64,000 nucleotides of DNA from contig CBDDFL010000001.1 in NCBI GenBank assembly GCA_965227095.1, forward strand, positions 1,116,001 through 1,180,000, in the 5' to 3' direction. Within the stretch, counting starts at the first letter, position 1; each line of letters starts with the position of its first letter. The position numbers and the translations under genes were made by a program. The stretch comes from JANQMY01 sp965227095. GTDB taxonomy: Bacteria; Pseudomonadota; Alphaproteobacteria; JANQMY01. The notes under the pieces are model-generated. The model was not told the DNA's origin. It made no database searches and saw only the letters and a program-made list of their open reading frames with translations. Below are positions 25,543 to 34,205 of the stretch, one piece after another.

Positions 25543-26370
25543 TTATCCTTCGTTTGCGGCTTGGTGGATCACCGTTTGCGGGAATGGGATTGAGATCCCC
25601 TCCGCATCGAAGCGCTGTTTGAACGCTTTGGTAAGGTCAAACTTCACGCCCCAATAATTACCGGAATCGCACCATACGCGGATCACCAGATTGACCGAAC
25701 TGTCGGCAAGCTCCGTGACCGCCACGAACGGTTCGGGGCTTTGGTGGATGCGGTTGTCCTTGGCAATTTCTTCATTGATCGCCGTCATGGCTTTGTCGAT
25801 GTCATCGCCATAGTCGATGCCCATAACCAGGTCCACGCGCCGCGTCGAGTTAAAGCTGTAATTGACCACAGCGGTTCCCCAAACTTCCGCATTCGGAATG
25901 ATGATGTGCACATTGTCTGGCGTGTTCAGTTCCGTCACGAACAGCGTAAGCGCGTCCACGGTGCCGGCTTGGCCCGCGACTTCCACATAGTCCCCCACTT
26001 TGAACGGTCGGAAAATCAATAACATGACACCGGCGGCCACGCTGCTCAGCGTGCCTTGCAGGGCTAGGCCGACGGCCAGGCCGGCGGCACCCAGAACCGC
26101 CACAAGGCTGGTGGTTTCGATGCCGAATTGCGACAACACCGCCATCACCGTAATAGCGATCACTAAATAGCGGACAATGCTGGCAAAGAAAGTGGTGAGG
26201 GTGTCGTCAAACCTATCGACACGAGATAAGGCCCGGACGGTGGCCTTTCGTGCCCAGCCGGACGCGATAAGGCCGGCAATTAGAATGGCGAACGCGGCAA
26301 CCACGTTCAAGCCATAGGTAGCAACGATGGTGATCAGTTCTTGCGTGACGGCGTCAAGGTTTTCGTTCAT
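25543..26370 (-). CDS. mscS: Small-conductance mechanosensitive channel MscS
   Basis: 275 residues. Three N-terminal helices: about 18-40, 60-82 and 90-125. The third is the Gly/Ala-rich pore helix (LVAVLGAAGLAVGLALQGTL), followed by the beta domain (PFKVGDYVEVAGQAGTV) and the cytoplasmic alpha-beta cage. It opens under membrane tension during osmotic downshock. mscL lies just upstream on the same strand with a terminator between, so they are separate units. Confidence 0.93.
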   Translation of the reverse strand: MNENLDAVTQELITIVATYGLNVVAAFAILIAGLIASGWARKATVRALSRVDRFDDTLTTFFASIVRYLVIAITVMAVLSQFGIETTSLVAVLGAAGLAVGLALQGTLSSVAAGVMLLIFRPFKVGDYVEVAGQAGTVDALTLFVTELNTPDNVHIIIPNAEVWGTAVVNYSFNSTRRVDLVMGIDYGDDIDKAMTAINEEIAKDNRIHQSPEPFVAVTELADSSVNLVIRVWCDSGNYWGVKFDLTKAFKQRFDAEGISIPFPQTVIHQAANEG

Positions 26371-26392
26371 GGGGGGATGATGTCCTTACGCA

Positions 26393-26423
26393 GAATAAAA
26401 GGAAGGGTGTTGACCCTTCCTTT
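26393..26423 (-). terminator. Intrinsic terminator after mscL
   Basis: A perfect 11-bp stem AAAGGAAGGGT (26398-26408) / ACCCTTCCTTT (26413-26423) with loop GTTG. On the minus strand it runs into TTTTATT. It stands 6 bp after the mscL stop. Confidence 0.88.
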
Positions 26424-26428
26424 ATGTG

Positions 26429-26860
26429 TTAATTGGCCGTTGGCCCTTGAGCTTTAAGAAGATCCCGAATTTCTTCCAACAATACCTCTTGTTTGGGAGG
26501 AGCTTCAGGTTCTTTCGGCTTTTCTTCTTCCGCTTTTTTGAAGCGGTTGACCTGTTTGATCAAAATGAAAATGGCAAAGGCCACGATCAGAAAGTTGATG
26601 ACCGCATTGATGAAGACGCCGTAATTGAGTGTGGCGGCACCGGCTTCTTGAGCGGCCGCGAGTGAATCGAATTCCTGACCGCTTAGGCTTACAAATAGGT
26701 TGGAGAAATCGACGCCGCCGGTTAACAGCCCGATCGGAGGCATGATCACGTCATCAACCAGTGATTTGACAATGGTGGTGAACGCTGCGCCGATAATAAT
26801 ACCGACCGCCATGTCCATCACATTGCCGCGTGCAATGAAATCTTGAAATTCTTTCAGCAT
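26429..26860 (-). CDS. mscL: Large-conductance mechanosensitive channel MscL
   Basis: 143 residues. The N-terminal amphipathic helix and TM1 read FQDFIARGNVMDMAVGIIIGAAFTTIV in sense (quoted in parts: FQDFIARGNVMDMAVG, GAAFTTIVKSLV), then MPPIGLL, a periplasmic loop, TM2 GVFINAVINFLIVAF, and a charged C-terminal bundle (PKQEVLLEEIRDLL). This is the classic MscL pattern and length. It is an emergency valve opening near membrane lysis tension. Confidence 0.96.
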   Translation of the reverse strand: MLKEFQDFIARGNVMDMAVGIIIGAAFTTIVKSLVDDVIMPPIGLLTGGVDFSNLFVSLSGQEFDSLAAAQEAGAATLNYGVFINAVINFLIVAFAIFILIKQVNRFKKAEEEKPKEPEAPPKQEVLLEEIRDLLKAQGPTAN

Positions 26861-27006
26861 TTCGAACCCCGTTCTGAAATATGCTCCCGAGAATCACTAG
26901 AATAGTTTGTAGCCAGACGAAGGCAAGCGAGGAATTCGTCGGTTTCTAGGGGCGTGGGGTCTTCTGCGAGAATGTTAACGGCGCAGCGCACGCTTAGAGC
27001 GTCTTC

Positions 27007-27879
27007 TTAAGATCTCACCAGCTTCGTAAAATCGTCCATCAGTGTGCGTGTGATTTCGCCCACTTCGAAGTTGTATGGGCCAATCTCACCGACTGGTGTG
27101 ACTTCGGCGGCGGTGCCGGTGATAAAGCACTGTTCGAACCCCTCCATCTCCTCCGGCATGATCGCGCGTTCAACAATCTCGATCCCGCGTTTTCTCGCAA
27201 GATCCATCGCGGAACGGCGAGTGATGCCGTCCAAGAAGCAATCCGGAGTGGGAGTGTGCAGGACACCATCTTTTACAAAGAATATATTGGCCCCCGTGGC
27301 TTCGGCGATTTGGCCGCGATAGTCGAACATCAACGCGTCCGCAAAGCCTTCGCGTTCCGCTTGGTGTTTGGCCAGTGTACAAATCATGTACAGGCCGGCT
27401 GCTTTACTGTCGCACGGCGCGGTATCCGGGGCCGGGCGGCGCCATTTCGCGATGGTCATGCGAATGCCTTTGGCTTTCGTTTCCGGGTCGAAATAGGACG
27501 GCCATTCCCACGTTGCGATCGCCAGGTGGATCTTCGTTTCTTGAGCGCTGACCCCCATCATCTCGGACCCGCGCCAAGCAACCGGCCTGACATAGGCGTC
27601 GGTAAGGCCATTGGCTGCTAGGGTGTCGTAGCAGGCTTTGTCGACTTCCTCAGCGGTGTAGGGGATCTCGAAATCGAGCAATTCGGCGGACCGAAGCAAG
27701 CGCTCATTGTGTTCACGGGCTTTGAAAATGGTGCCGTTGTAGACCCGCTCGCCCTCAAAGACGACACTGGCATAATGCAAGCCATGGGACAGAACGTGGA
27801 TGTTGGCGTCGCGCCAGGGGATCAGCGCCCCGTCAAACCATATCTTGCCATCGCGATTGTCAAATGGGATCAACGTCAT
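27007..27879 (-). CDS. ilvE: Branched-chain amino acid aminotransferase
   Basis: 290 residues, class IV PLP aminotransferase. IWFDGALIPWRDANIHVLSH opens the protein, SVVFEGERVYNG follows, catalytic Lys159 lies in CDSKAAGLYM, and IAEATGANIFFVKDG and FITGTAAEVTPV complete the PLP site. It makes the last step of Leu, Ile and Val synthesis. It is divergent from the MarR gene; a minus-strand promoter with TTGACA at 28022-28027 overlaps the MarR-gene operator, suggesting control by that MarR protein. Confidence 0.95.
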   Translation of the reverse strand: MTLIPFDNRDGKIWFDGALIPWRDANIHVLSHGLHYASVVFEGERVYNGTIFKAREHNERLLRSAELLDFEIPYTAEEVDKACYDTLAANGLTDAYVRPVAWRGSEMMGVSAQETKIHLAIATWEWPSYFDPETKAKGIRMTIAKWRRPAPDTAPCDSKAAGLYMICTLAKHQAEREGFADALMFDYRGQIAEATGANIFFVKDGVLHTPTPDCFLDGITRRSAMDLARKRGIEIVERAIMPEEMEGFEQCFITGTAAEVTPVGEIGPYNFEVGEITRTLMDDFTKLVRS

Positions 27880-27998
27880 ATCAAATTCCAGTTCCTGAGC
27901 GGGCGTGGCACTATTTCCGCCACTTTTTTAAACCATTATGAAATTATTGTTCAATTTCGAAGATCGAATTGTCATAAAGTTGCGTATCCGACCCACAG

Positions 27999-28027
27999 AA
28001 TATTGTATATCTAACTAAATATGTCAA
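27999..28027 (-). promoter_or_regulatory. Predicted ilvE promoter
   Basis: On the minus strand, TTGACA (28027-28022), 17-bp spacer, AATATT (28004-27999). The -35 matches fully, the -10 in four of six positions. It gives a leader of about 110 nt before the ilvE ATG. The -35 falls within the left arm of the inverted repeat at 28020-28040. Confidence 0.55.
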
Positions 28028-28040
28028 TATGGCTGACATA
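28020..28040. promoter_or_regulatory. Putative MarR operator overlapping the MarR-gene start codon
   Basis: TATGTCA-N7-TGACATA, a perfect 7-bp inverted repeat. The MarR ATG (28029) lies in the spacer, and the left arm overlaps the -35 of the divergent ilvE promoter. Spacing and symmetry suit a MarR dimer. Confidence 0.6.
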
Positions 28041-28502
28041 AATAAATACAACGAACCCACGAATCAAGCTCAATCGCCCTCGGACGATGAGGATTTGCGT
28101 CACAGTATTGAGATGCTTTTCTTTGCCTATCGCGATTTTACCAGTGACCCCGACGAAATATTAGAACGAGACGGGTTGGGCCGAGCCCATCACCGCGTCA
28201 TTTATTTTGTGGGGCGCCATCCAGGCATCACGGTCGCAGAACTGTTGTCGATCTTGCGGATTACAAAGCAGAGCTTGAGCCGTGTGTTGAAAGAAGTGCT
28301 TGATCGTGGATTGGTCGAGCAAAAGACCGGGGAGCGGGATCGGCGTCAGCGGCTTTTGTATCTCACAGAGGCGGGTGTGCAGCTTGAGCAACAGCTTACG
28401 GAAACGCAGCGGGCGCGTATTGCCCGCGCTTATGAACGCGTGGGCGAGGAAGCTGTTCAAGGGTATTTGAAGGTGCTCGCCGCCTTGCGCAACCCGGAGT
28501 AA
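28029..28502 (+). CDS. MarR-family regulator, PetP-like
   Basis: 157 residues. A winged helix-turn-helix: HRVIYFVGRHPGITVAELLS, ITKQSLSRVLKEVLDRGLVEQ, and the wing TGERDRRQRLLYLT. There is no Shine-Dalgarno before the ATG, which sits inside an inverted repeat; the message may be leaderless or the start slightly different. The order MarR gene then OmpR-type regulator matches petP-petR of Rhodobacter capsulatus, where the regulator is needed for bc1 expression. Orthology is an inference from order and size. Confidence 0.85.
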   Translation: MADINKYNEPTNQAQSPSDDEDLRHSIEMLFFAYRDFTSDPDEILERDGLGRAHHRVIYFVGRHPGITVAELLSILRITKQSLSRVLKEVLDRGLVEQKTGERDRRQRLLYLTEAGVQLEQQLTETQRARIARAYERVGEEAVQGYLKVLAALRNPE

Positions 28503-28550
28503 CGGGTCCAAATTTGCCGTTTGTCAAAGCCCCCCGTAAAGCCGCATACT

Positions 28551-29261
28551 ATGACTATTATGACTCGCGACGCGACCTCTTTTGATGAGGATACCGCCCA
28601 CCTTCTCGTTGTCGATGATGACACGCGTATCCGAAGCTTGCTTCAAAAATACCTCATGGAAAATGGCTTCCGGGTGACGGCAGCCGCAGATGCGGCGGAA
28701 GCCCGTAAGCATTTGGTAGGTATGCAATTCGACCTTATCGTGTTGGATGTGATGATGCCCGGAGAAGACGGCCTTAGCTTTACCGAAGCGTTGCGCAAAG
28801 AGTCGGAAGTGCCGATCTTATTGTTGACGGCACGGGGGGATCCGGAAAACCGAATAGAAGGCCTGGAACGCGGCGCTGATGATTATCTCGCGAAACCGTT
28901 TGAACCTCGAGAGCTGGTGCTTCGCATTCACACTATCCTACGGCGGGCCATGCGGGATGAAGGGCAGCCGAAATCGGTACAGATGGGGGAATGCCGCTTT
29001 GATCTGGAACGCGGTGAACTGTGGCGTAAAGACACGAAAGTTCGGCTGACCACGGCAGAGGTCACATTGATGCGTCTGTTCGCCTCTAATCCGAAGGTTA
29101 CCTTTTCCCGCCTCGAATTATGTGAACATACGGGTGTGACGCTTGAGAGGTCCGTGGACGTACAAATAACGCGTTTACGTCGAAAAATTGAATCGAATCC
29201 CCGCATGCCGATCTATCTTCAAACGGTACGTGGTGTAGGCTACACCCTTATCCCGGATTAA
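28551..29261 (+). CDS. OmpR-type response regulator, PetR-like
   Basis: 236 residues from the ATG at 28551; a TTG at 28521 and an ATG at 28560 are also in frame. The receiver domain has acidic VDDD (22-24), phospho-acceptor Asp66 in IVLDVMMP, LLTARG and DYLAKPF. The DNA-binding winged helix carries RLTTAEVTLMRLFASNPKV, SVDVQITRLRRKIE and TVRGVGYTL. The kinase gene follows at 29298. In R. capsulatus the PetR homologue is essential and tied to bc1 expression; here petABC lies 17 kb away. Confidence 0.9.
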   Translation: MTIMTRDATSFDEDTAHLLVVDDDTRIRSLLQKYLMENGFRVTAAADAAEARKHLVGMQFDLIVLDVMMPGEDGLSFTEALRKESEVPILLLTARGDPENRIEGLERGADDYLAKPFEPRELVLRIHTILRRAMRDEGQPKSVQMGECRFDLERGELWRKDTKVRLTTAEVTLMRLFASNPKVTFSRLELCEHTGVTLERSVDVQITRLRRKIESNPRMPIYLQTVRGVGYTLIPD

Positions 29262-29297
29262 GGGAAAATGGGACAGATACGGGTGGCGTAGAAACAG

Positions 29298-30608
29298 ATG
29301 CAGATTAGGGACTATCTGCCGAAAGGGCTGTTCGCCCGATCGTTGATCATTATCGTGGCACCCGTGGTCATCCTGCAAGCGGTGGTGACTTATGTTTTTT
29401 TTGAACGTCATTGGGATTTGGTGACGCGCCGTTTATCCAGCTCTGTGGCGGCGGACATCGCCCTTTTAATCAAAGCATCAGAGTCGGTAGAAGGTTTCAA
29501 CAACATCATGGAATTTTCAAAGATCAGTGGCGAGACCATTGGCTTTGAAATTGAAGTGGCGCCAAACACGGTTCTGCCGCAAGAACCACCGAAGGCTTTT
29601 CCCATACTCGAGGCGACCATCAGCCGGGAGCTGCGCAATAGTCTTCGAGGCTATGATTTTTGGTTCGACACGGAAAGCGAACCTTCCTATGTATTTATTT
29701 GGGTGCAAACCGGACCCGATGTGTTGAAGATCAAGGTGCGGCGCAGCCGGGTCTACGCCACCAACTGGCATATCTTTCTGGTCTGGATGGTGGTGACCTC
29801 GACCGCTCTGCTGGCGGTGTCGGTTGGTTTTTTGCGCAACCAAGTGCGGCCCATTCAGCAATTAGCTTATGCGGCGGAAAGCTTCGGTAAAGGGCGGTCG
29901 GTGATCAATTTCAAACCGACCGGGGCGGCGGAAGTGCGCAGTGCGGCTGCTGCCTTCATCGACATGCGCGACCGAATTCTTCGACAAATTGAACAACGCA
30001 CCGAGATGCTAGCGGGTGTCAGCCATGATTTGCGCACACCCATCACCCGCATGAAACTTGAGCTGGCGCTCATCGGCGACAAACCTGAATTCGCGGATAT
30101 GAAACGCGACCTCGACGATATGGAGCATATGCTCGAGGAATATCTTGCGTTTGCAAAAGGCGAAGACGGGGAGATGGATACGTTGGTCGATCTGAACGAG
30201 TTGACGCAAGAAATTGTCAGCGATGCCAAACGCAAAGGTCACGCTGTGACCTTGCAGGAAAGTGGCGAGAATGTTTTGCCGCTCAAGCGTCAATCCATCA
30301 AGCGGTGCATTACAAATTTGGTGGACAATGCCGTGAGCTATGGAGACCAAGTCGCCATCTCGGTTTGGCGCACGCGCAACTCTGTTGAGATTGCGGTTGA
30401 CGATAACGGCCCTGGGATCCCAGAGGAACAGCTGGAGGATGCCTTTAAACCGTTTGGCAGACTGGACGATAGCCGTAACCTTGAACGCAGCGGTGTGGGC
30501 TTGGGGCTTGCAATCGCGCGGGACGTGGCCCGCCGCCATGGCGGTGAAATCTTGTTGTCGAAAGCTCCCCTGGGGGGCTTGCGGGCTCAGGTCCACATTC
30601 CGGCCTAG
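29298..30608 (+). CDS. EnvZ-type sensor histidine kinase
   Basis: 436 residues. TM1 is about 13-35, a periplasmic sensor runs to about 155, TM2 about 158-180, then HAMP. HisKA has the phospho-accepting His243 in GVSHDLRTPITRMKLEL. HATPase_c carries NLVDNAVSYG (N box), VDDNGPGIP (G1) and GVGLGLAIARD (G2). It is the cognate kinase of the OmpR-type regulator by position, 36 bp downstream. Convergent with the TetR gene, 15 bp apart. Confidence 0.93.
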   Translation: MQIRDYLPKGLFARSLIIIVAPVVILQAVVTYVFFERHWDLVTRRLSSSVAADIALLIKASESVEGFNNIMEFSKISGETIGFEIEVAPNTVLPQEPPKAFPILEATISRELRNSLRGYDFWFDTESEPSYVFIWVQTGPDVLKIKVRRSRVYATNWHIFLVWMVVTSTALLAVSVGFLRNQVRPIQQLAYAAESFGKGRSVINFKPTGAAEVRSAAAAFIDMRDRILRQIEQRTEMLAGVSHDLRTPITRMKLELALIGDKPEFADMKRDLDDMEHMLEEYLAFAKGEDGEMDTLVDLNELTQEIVSDAKRKGHAVTLQESGENVLPLKRQSIKRCITNLVDNAVSYGDQVAISVWRTRNSVEIAVDDNGPGIPEEQLEDAFKPFGRLDDSRNLERSGVGLGLAIARDVARRHGGEILLSKAPLGGLRAQVHIPA

Positions 30609-30623
30609 GTTCAGAAAGAATAA

Positions 30624-31256
30624 TCAGTGCACAGTCCTGATGTCGTCTTCCGTGTCACGCCCGCCGGCCGGGCGGGTAAAACGGTCGCGGGATGATTGCA
30701 ACCGACGGATCAGGTCTTCAACGCGGCGCAGGCGCCGGTCGAGCAGCGCCATGGTTTTGGCAAGTCCCGGGTCATCGTCTTTAAGCCAAGTCGCAAAAAC
30801 GTCCGCGTAAATCAACGCAAGGCCTCTTTGGCGAACGGCTCCCCGCGCGCCACCGGCATCCAGACCGGCTGCCTCCAAAATCCATCGCAAGGATTGCAGC
30901 ATGCTGTCGCGCAAGGCCAGCAGCTCAAACGGGCGGTATCGGACATCCTGGCTGATCACGCGCAGAGCATCGCGATCATCCGCCATGGCATCGAAGCGGT
31001 TCATGATCACATCGAACAGGCGGTCGCGCGCCGGGTCGTCTTCATCGACGTCGTCGCTGGCCTCCAGCATTTTCAGGTCGATCTGCTGACCATAGGCTGC
31101 CAGGATCGCCGATTTAGTGGGCATGGACAGATAGACGTCCGCCATGGGGACCTCCGCTTCGGCGGCAATGTGCGACAGCGTGGTATTGGACCAGCCATTC
31201 TTAGCAGCCAAGGCGAAGGCTGCCTCGATGATTTTTGCGTCCAGATCTTTTTTCAT
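30624..31256 (-). CDS. TetR-family regulator
   Basis: 210 residues. The N-terminal helix-turn-helix runs IIEAAFALAAKNGWSNTTLS, HIAAEAEVPMADVYLSMPTKSAIL, the TetR pattern with the YxxxxxK motif. The C-terminal part is acidic and Arg-rich, ending in a helix with RLRRVEDLIRRL, unusual for a ligand domain and reminiscent of COQ9-like members. Regulated genes are unknown; proC lies 62 bp upstream on the same strand. Confidence 0.85.
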   Translation of the reverse strand: MKKDLDAKIIEAAFALAAKNGWSNTTLSHIAAEAEVPMADVYLSMPTKSAILAAYGQQIDLKMLEASDDVDEDDPARDRLFDVIMNRFDAMADDRDALRVISQDVRYRPFELLALRDSMLQSLRWILEAAGLDAGGARGAVRQRGLALIYADVFATWLKDDDPGLAKTMALLDRRLRRVEDLIRRLQSSRDRFTRPAGGRDTEDDIRTVH

Positions 31257-31318
31257 GGGCCTACCAAACCACGTGTGTGTGAGGCAAAGGTTACCGGTCT
31301 TCTGACTAAGTTGGAAGT

Positions 31319-32134
31319 CTACTTGCCAAGATCGATGGAGCGTTTGGTCGCGGCATCGATCGCTCGTTTGAGCAAGGTTTCGAGCGCTTTGTCATCCATC
31401 AACACCTCAAGGGCAGCTGCCGTCGTGCCGCCCGGGCTGGTGACATTTTCCCTCAGCTGTCCGGCGCTCTCGGGCGATTGGGCCATGAGGGCGCCTGCCC
31501 CTGAAACGGTCGCCCGCGCCAACTGAGCGGCTAGATCGGGGCTCAGTCCCTGGTCGATGGCCGCCGCTTCAATGCATTCGGTCAGATGGAATACATAAGC
31601 GGGTCCGCTGCCCGAGACCGCTGTGACCGCATCCATTTGGTCTTCACGGGCGAGCCAAACCACCTGTCCCACGGCGTTGAGCAATTCACTGGCGGTCTCT
31701 TTTTGCGGGGGTTCCACGTGATCGTTCGCGAATAAAGCGGTGATGCCGGCCCCCACAATGGAGGGCGTGTTGGGCATGGTTCTAACAATCGGCTGTTGGT
31801 CGTGTAACGCATCGGCGAATTCGCCGATGGTTTTGCCTGCGACCACGGAGATTACGACGGTCTTGTCGGTCACTAATGTTTTGATGGTCGGCAGCACGTC
31901 GGCGAGGATTTGCGGCTTGACCGCAACGACCATCAAATCGAGAGGGGCGATTTCATCAGCTTGCGGATTAATGAGGATTTGCTCGTTGCGCAATGCTTCA
32001 AGGTCCGCGGATGGCGCCGGATCCCAAACAAAGAAGCGGGAGGTTGAGTTTGCCTCCCGCATCCAGCCCTGAAAGAGGGCAAATCCCATTTTACCGGCGC
32101 CGAAGAGTCCGATCTTTTTCGAGGGGTCCGGCAT
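31319..32134 (-). CDS. proC: Pyrroline-5-carboxylate reductase
   Basis: 271 residues. NAD(P)-binding GLFGAGKMG (9-17), VVAVKPQ, VISVVAGKT, VRTMPNTPSIVGAG, and the C-terminal dimer signature TAVSGSGPAYVF..AAQLARATVSGAGAL..NVTSPGGTTAAAL. It reduces pyrroline-5-carboxylate to proline. The YbjN gene ends 12 bp upstream on the same strand, the usual alphaproteobacterial pairing. Confidence 0.96.
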   Translation of the reverse strand: MPDPSKKIGLFGAGKMGFALFQGWMREANSTSRFFVWDPAPSADLEALRNEQILINPQADEIAPLDLMVVAVKPQILADVLPTIKTLVTDKTVVISVVAGKTIGEFADALHDQQPIVRTMPNTPSIVGAGITALFANDHVEPPQKETASELLNAVGQVVWLAREDQMDAVTAVSGSGPAYVFHLTECIEAAAIDQGLSPDLAAQLARATVSGAGALMAQSPESAGQLRENVTSPGGTTAAALEVLMDDKALETLLKRAIDAATKRSIDLGK

Positions 32135-32146
32135 ATGTCAAACGGC

Positions 32147-32650
32147 TTAGGCCTCGCCAACACATTCCAACATGGTCGAGGCGATCGCGTCCTTCGCGTT
32201 TTTGCCGCCCCAAAGAACGAATTGGAATGCGGGGTAATAGCGTTCGCACGAATCAATGGCGACGGAAACAAGCGTCTCGCATTCTTCCATATTGGCCAGC
32301 GAGCCGCCGCGCAGAAGGTGGCCATGACGGAACAACAAGACACCTTCATCCGGCCACAGGTCGAAATGTCCAAGCCACAATTGTTCGTTGATCATCGCGA
32401 GTAAATTGTTGATTTCCGAGCGCTTCGGCTTGGGCACTTTCAAATCGAACGCGCAGGTTAGCTGCAAAACGCCCAGCTCCGACCGCCAAGCGAATGACAT
32501 GTGATAATCGACCCAGCTGCCGCCGATCGAGATATTGATTTCGTTTTCGTCTGTCCTGTCAAAAGGCCAGCTGTTGGAAGAGATGATGTGTTCAACAAGG
32601 TCTAGAGGGTTAGTGGTTTGAGACTCGGGAATAACGGACAACGTGCTCAT
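32147..32650 (-). CDS. YbjN-domain protein
   Basis: 167 residues. A type III secretion chaperone-like (YbjN) fold is suggested by SWVDYHMSFAWRSELGVLQL, then LLAMINEQLWLGHFDLWPDEG and LFRHG. Members are cytoplasmic and of unclear function, linked to stress and motility in E. coli. It is located directly before proC, so the two are probably transcribed together. Confidence 0.8.
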   Translation of the reverse strand: MSTLSVIPESQTTNPLDLVEHIISSNSWPFDRTDENEINISIGGSWVDYHMSFAWRSELGVLQLTCAFDLKVPKPKRSEINNLLAMINEQLWLGHFDLWPDEGVLLFRHGHLLRGGSLANMEECETLVSVAIDSCERYYPAFQFVLWGGKNAKDAIASTMLECVGEA

Positions 32651-32958
32651 ACGTGGAGCCTTCCAGTGTTTTCCAAAAGGGGAACCCTATGGAGATCGCG
32701 ACGAGGGATAATACCGCACTGAGAGTGCTTGGGGATAGGTCGGGACAGAGATATTTCGCACATCTTGTGGCCCCCGAAGCGTGCGGTACCATATGTTCAA
32801 GGTGCCTCAAGCGTGGAACGGTTGCAAGCAAATTTCCGGCGCTTTCAGAACTTTGATCATAGAAACCAAGACCATTGGTCATAGGCCCATCTTTTATCCC
32901 AATAAGCTGACCAAATCGTGTTCGGAATGCGTGGCGATGTGACGCGTGGTTTGTTCGC
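32651..32958. other. 308-bp region without a supported gene
   Basis: Lies between the divergently placed upstream end of YbjN and the end of the ubiK-like gene. A plus-strand frame from 32689 (MEIATRDNTA, 55 codons, AAGGGGAA upstream) has a usable ribosome site but no recognisable motif, so it is not called. Confidence 0.4.
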
Positions 32959-33219
32959 CTACGACCCGGCGTCCTTGAGTTGAGCTTTCAAATTCTCAAT
33001 CTCGGCCTTCAGATCTTCGTTTTCGGACCGGGCATTCGCGGCCATTTCTTTAACGGCCTCAAACTCATCCCGTGTGACCAGATCCATATTGGCGACCACG
33101 CGTTCCAAGCGGCTTTGTATGAGCGTTTCGATTTCCTGCGCGGCCCCCTGAGCGGCGCCTGCGGCGTTTGTCATCAATTTGGCAAGATCATCGAAGAATC
33201 TGTTTTGGCTTTGCATCAT
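32959..33219 (-). CDS. ubiK: UbiK-like accessory factor (BMFP domain)
   Basis: 86 residues from the ATG at 33219; the frame extends to 33249 but the added residues are unlikely. FFDDLAKLMTNAAGAAQG and ESRLERVV-type sequence (IQSRLERVVANMDLVTRDEF) with a C-terminal coiled coil (ENEDLKAEIENLKAQL) match the YqiC/BMFP family. In E. coli UbiK binds the UbiJ partner in aerobic ubiquinone synthesis and can insert into membranes. The trimeric coiled coil is the clearest feature. Confidence 0.75.
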   Translation of the reverse strand: MMQSQNRFFDDLAKLMTNAAGAAQGAAQEIETLIQSRLERVVANMDLVTRDEFEAVKEMAANARSENEDLKAEIENLKAQLKDAGS

Positions 33220-33341
33220 GTACACCATTGGTTTGGCCGGTGGCCCCATGTTAACGAGAACCGCGTAAAGGCCGCAATTGAGTGCTATGGTCGCGCCGAA
33301 ACGGGCCGCGCCCTTTTTTGAAAGACAGCTTTGTTGAGTTT

Positions 33342-34205
33342 ATGACGCCGTTTGTGATTCCCTTCCCGCAGATTGATCCGGTTCTAATCGAAATCGGCCC
33401 CTTGGCGATTCGCTGGTATTCGCTTGCCTATATTGCCGGTCTGGTCCTGGGCTGGCGCTATATTGTCATGCTGGTGCGCAACAAACCGCTCTGGGGCGGG
33501 AAATCTCCAGCCACGGTCGAGGATATTGACGATCTGCTGGTGTGGACCACCCTTGGCGTCATTATCGGCGGCCGGCTTGGCTATGTGCTGTTTTACGGGA
33601 TCATCTATTATCCCGAAATCTATCTGGGGAACCCGCTCAATGCCTTCAAGGTTTGGGAAGGGGGCATGTCGTTCCATGGCGGCCTTTTGGGCGTCACCTT
33701 GGCCATCATCTTTTTCTGCCGGCGGCGCGGGCTCGACATGTTCAAGGTCGGGGACCTCGTCGCGGCGGCGGTTCCCATTGGTCTTTTCTTCGGGCGACTG
33801 GCGAATTTCATCAACGGAGAGCTTTACGGCAAAGTCAGCAATGTGCCCTGGGCGATGGTCTTCCCCGATCCTCAGGCAGGTCCTTTGCCGCGCCACCCTA
33901 GCCAACTATACGAAGCCTTCCTCGAAGGGATCGTCATCTTTGTGATGCTGAGATATCTCACCCACAACACGAAAATCTTGGAACGACCAGGTCTCGTGGC
34001 GGGAACCTTCCTGGCGTCTTACGGCTTGTTTCGCGCCTTTGTGGAAATCTTCAGAGATTCGGAAGCGTTTATTTGGGCGCCCAATTCAGGCCTGACCATG
34101 GGCATGTTTCTATCCGTGCCCATGTGGGTTGCGGCCGGATTGTTCTTCTACTGGGCCTTTAATGACCGGCCCAAATTCACGCTGCCCAAACGTCAACCAA
34201 AATGA
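33342..34205 (+). CDS. lgt: Prolipoprotein diacylglyceryl transferase
   Basis: 287 residues from the ATG at 33342; the frame opens earlier at 33282. Seven membrane helices. IRWYSLAYIAGLVLGW at the start, GGRLGYVLFYG, EGGMSFHGGLLG with the essential His, and the signature GRLANFINGELYG are all present. It transfers diacylglycerol from phosphatidylglycerol to lipoprotein lipobox cysteines. It is the first gene of lgt-midA-pgeF-unknown, overlapping midA by 4 bp. Confidence 0.95.
   Translation: MTPFVIPFPQIDPVLIEIGPLAIRWYSLAYIAGLVLGWRYIVMLVRNKPLWGGKSPATVEDIDDLLVWTTLGVIIGGRLGYVLFYGIIYYPEIYLGNPLNAFKVWEGGMSFHGGLLGVTLAIIFFCRRRGLDMFKVGDLVAAAVPIGLFFGRLANFINGELYGKVSNVPWAMVFPDPQAGPLPRHPSQLYEAFLEGIVIFVMLRYLTHNTKILERPGLVAGTFLASYGLFRAFVEIFRDSEAFIWAPNSGLTMGMFLSVPMWVAAGLFFYWAFNDRPKFTLPKRQPK

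Noticed and set aside
32653..32856. 67-codon plus-strand frame between ybjN and ubiK-like genes
   Set aside because: Reasonable ribosome site at its inner ATG, but no motif or context; too little to call a gene.
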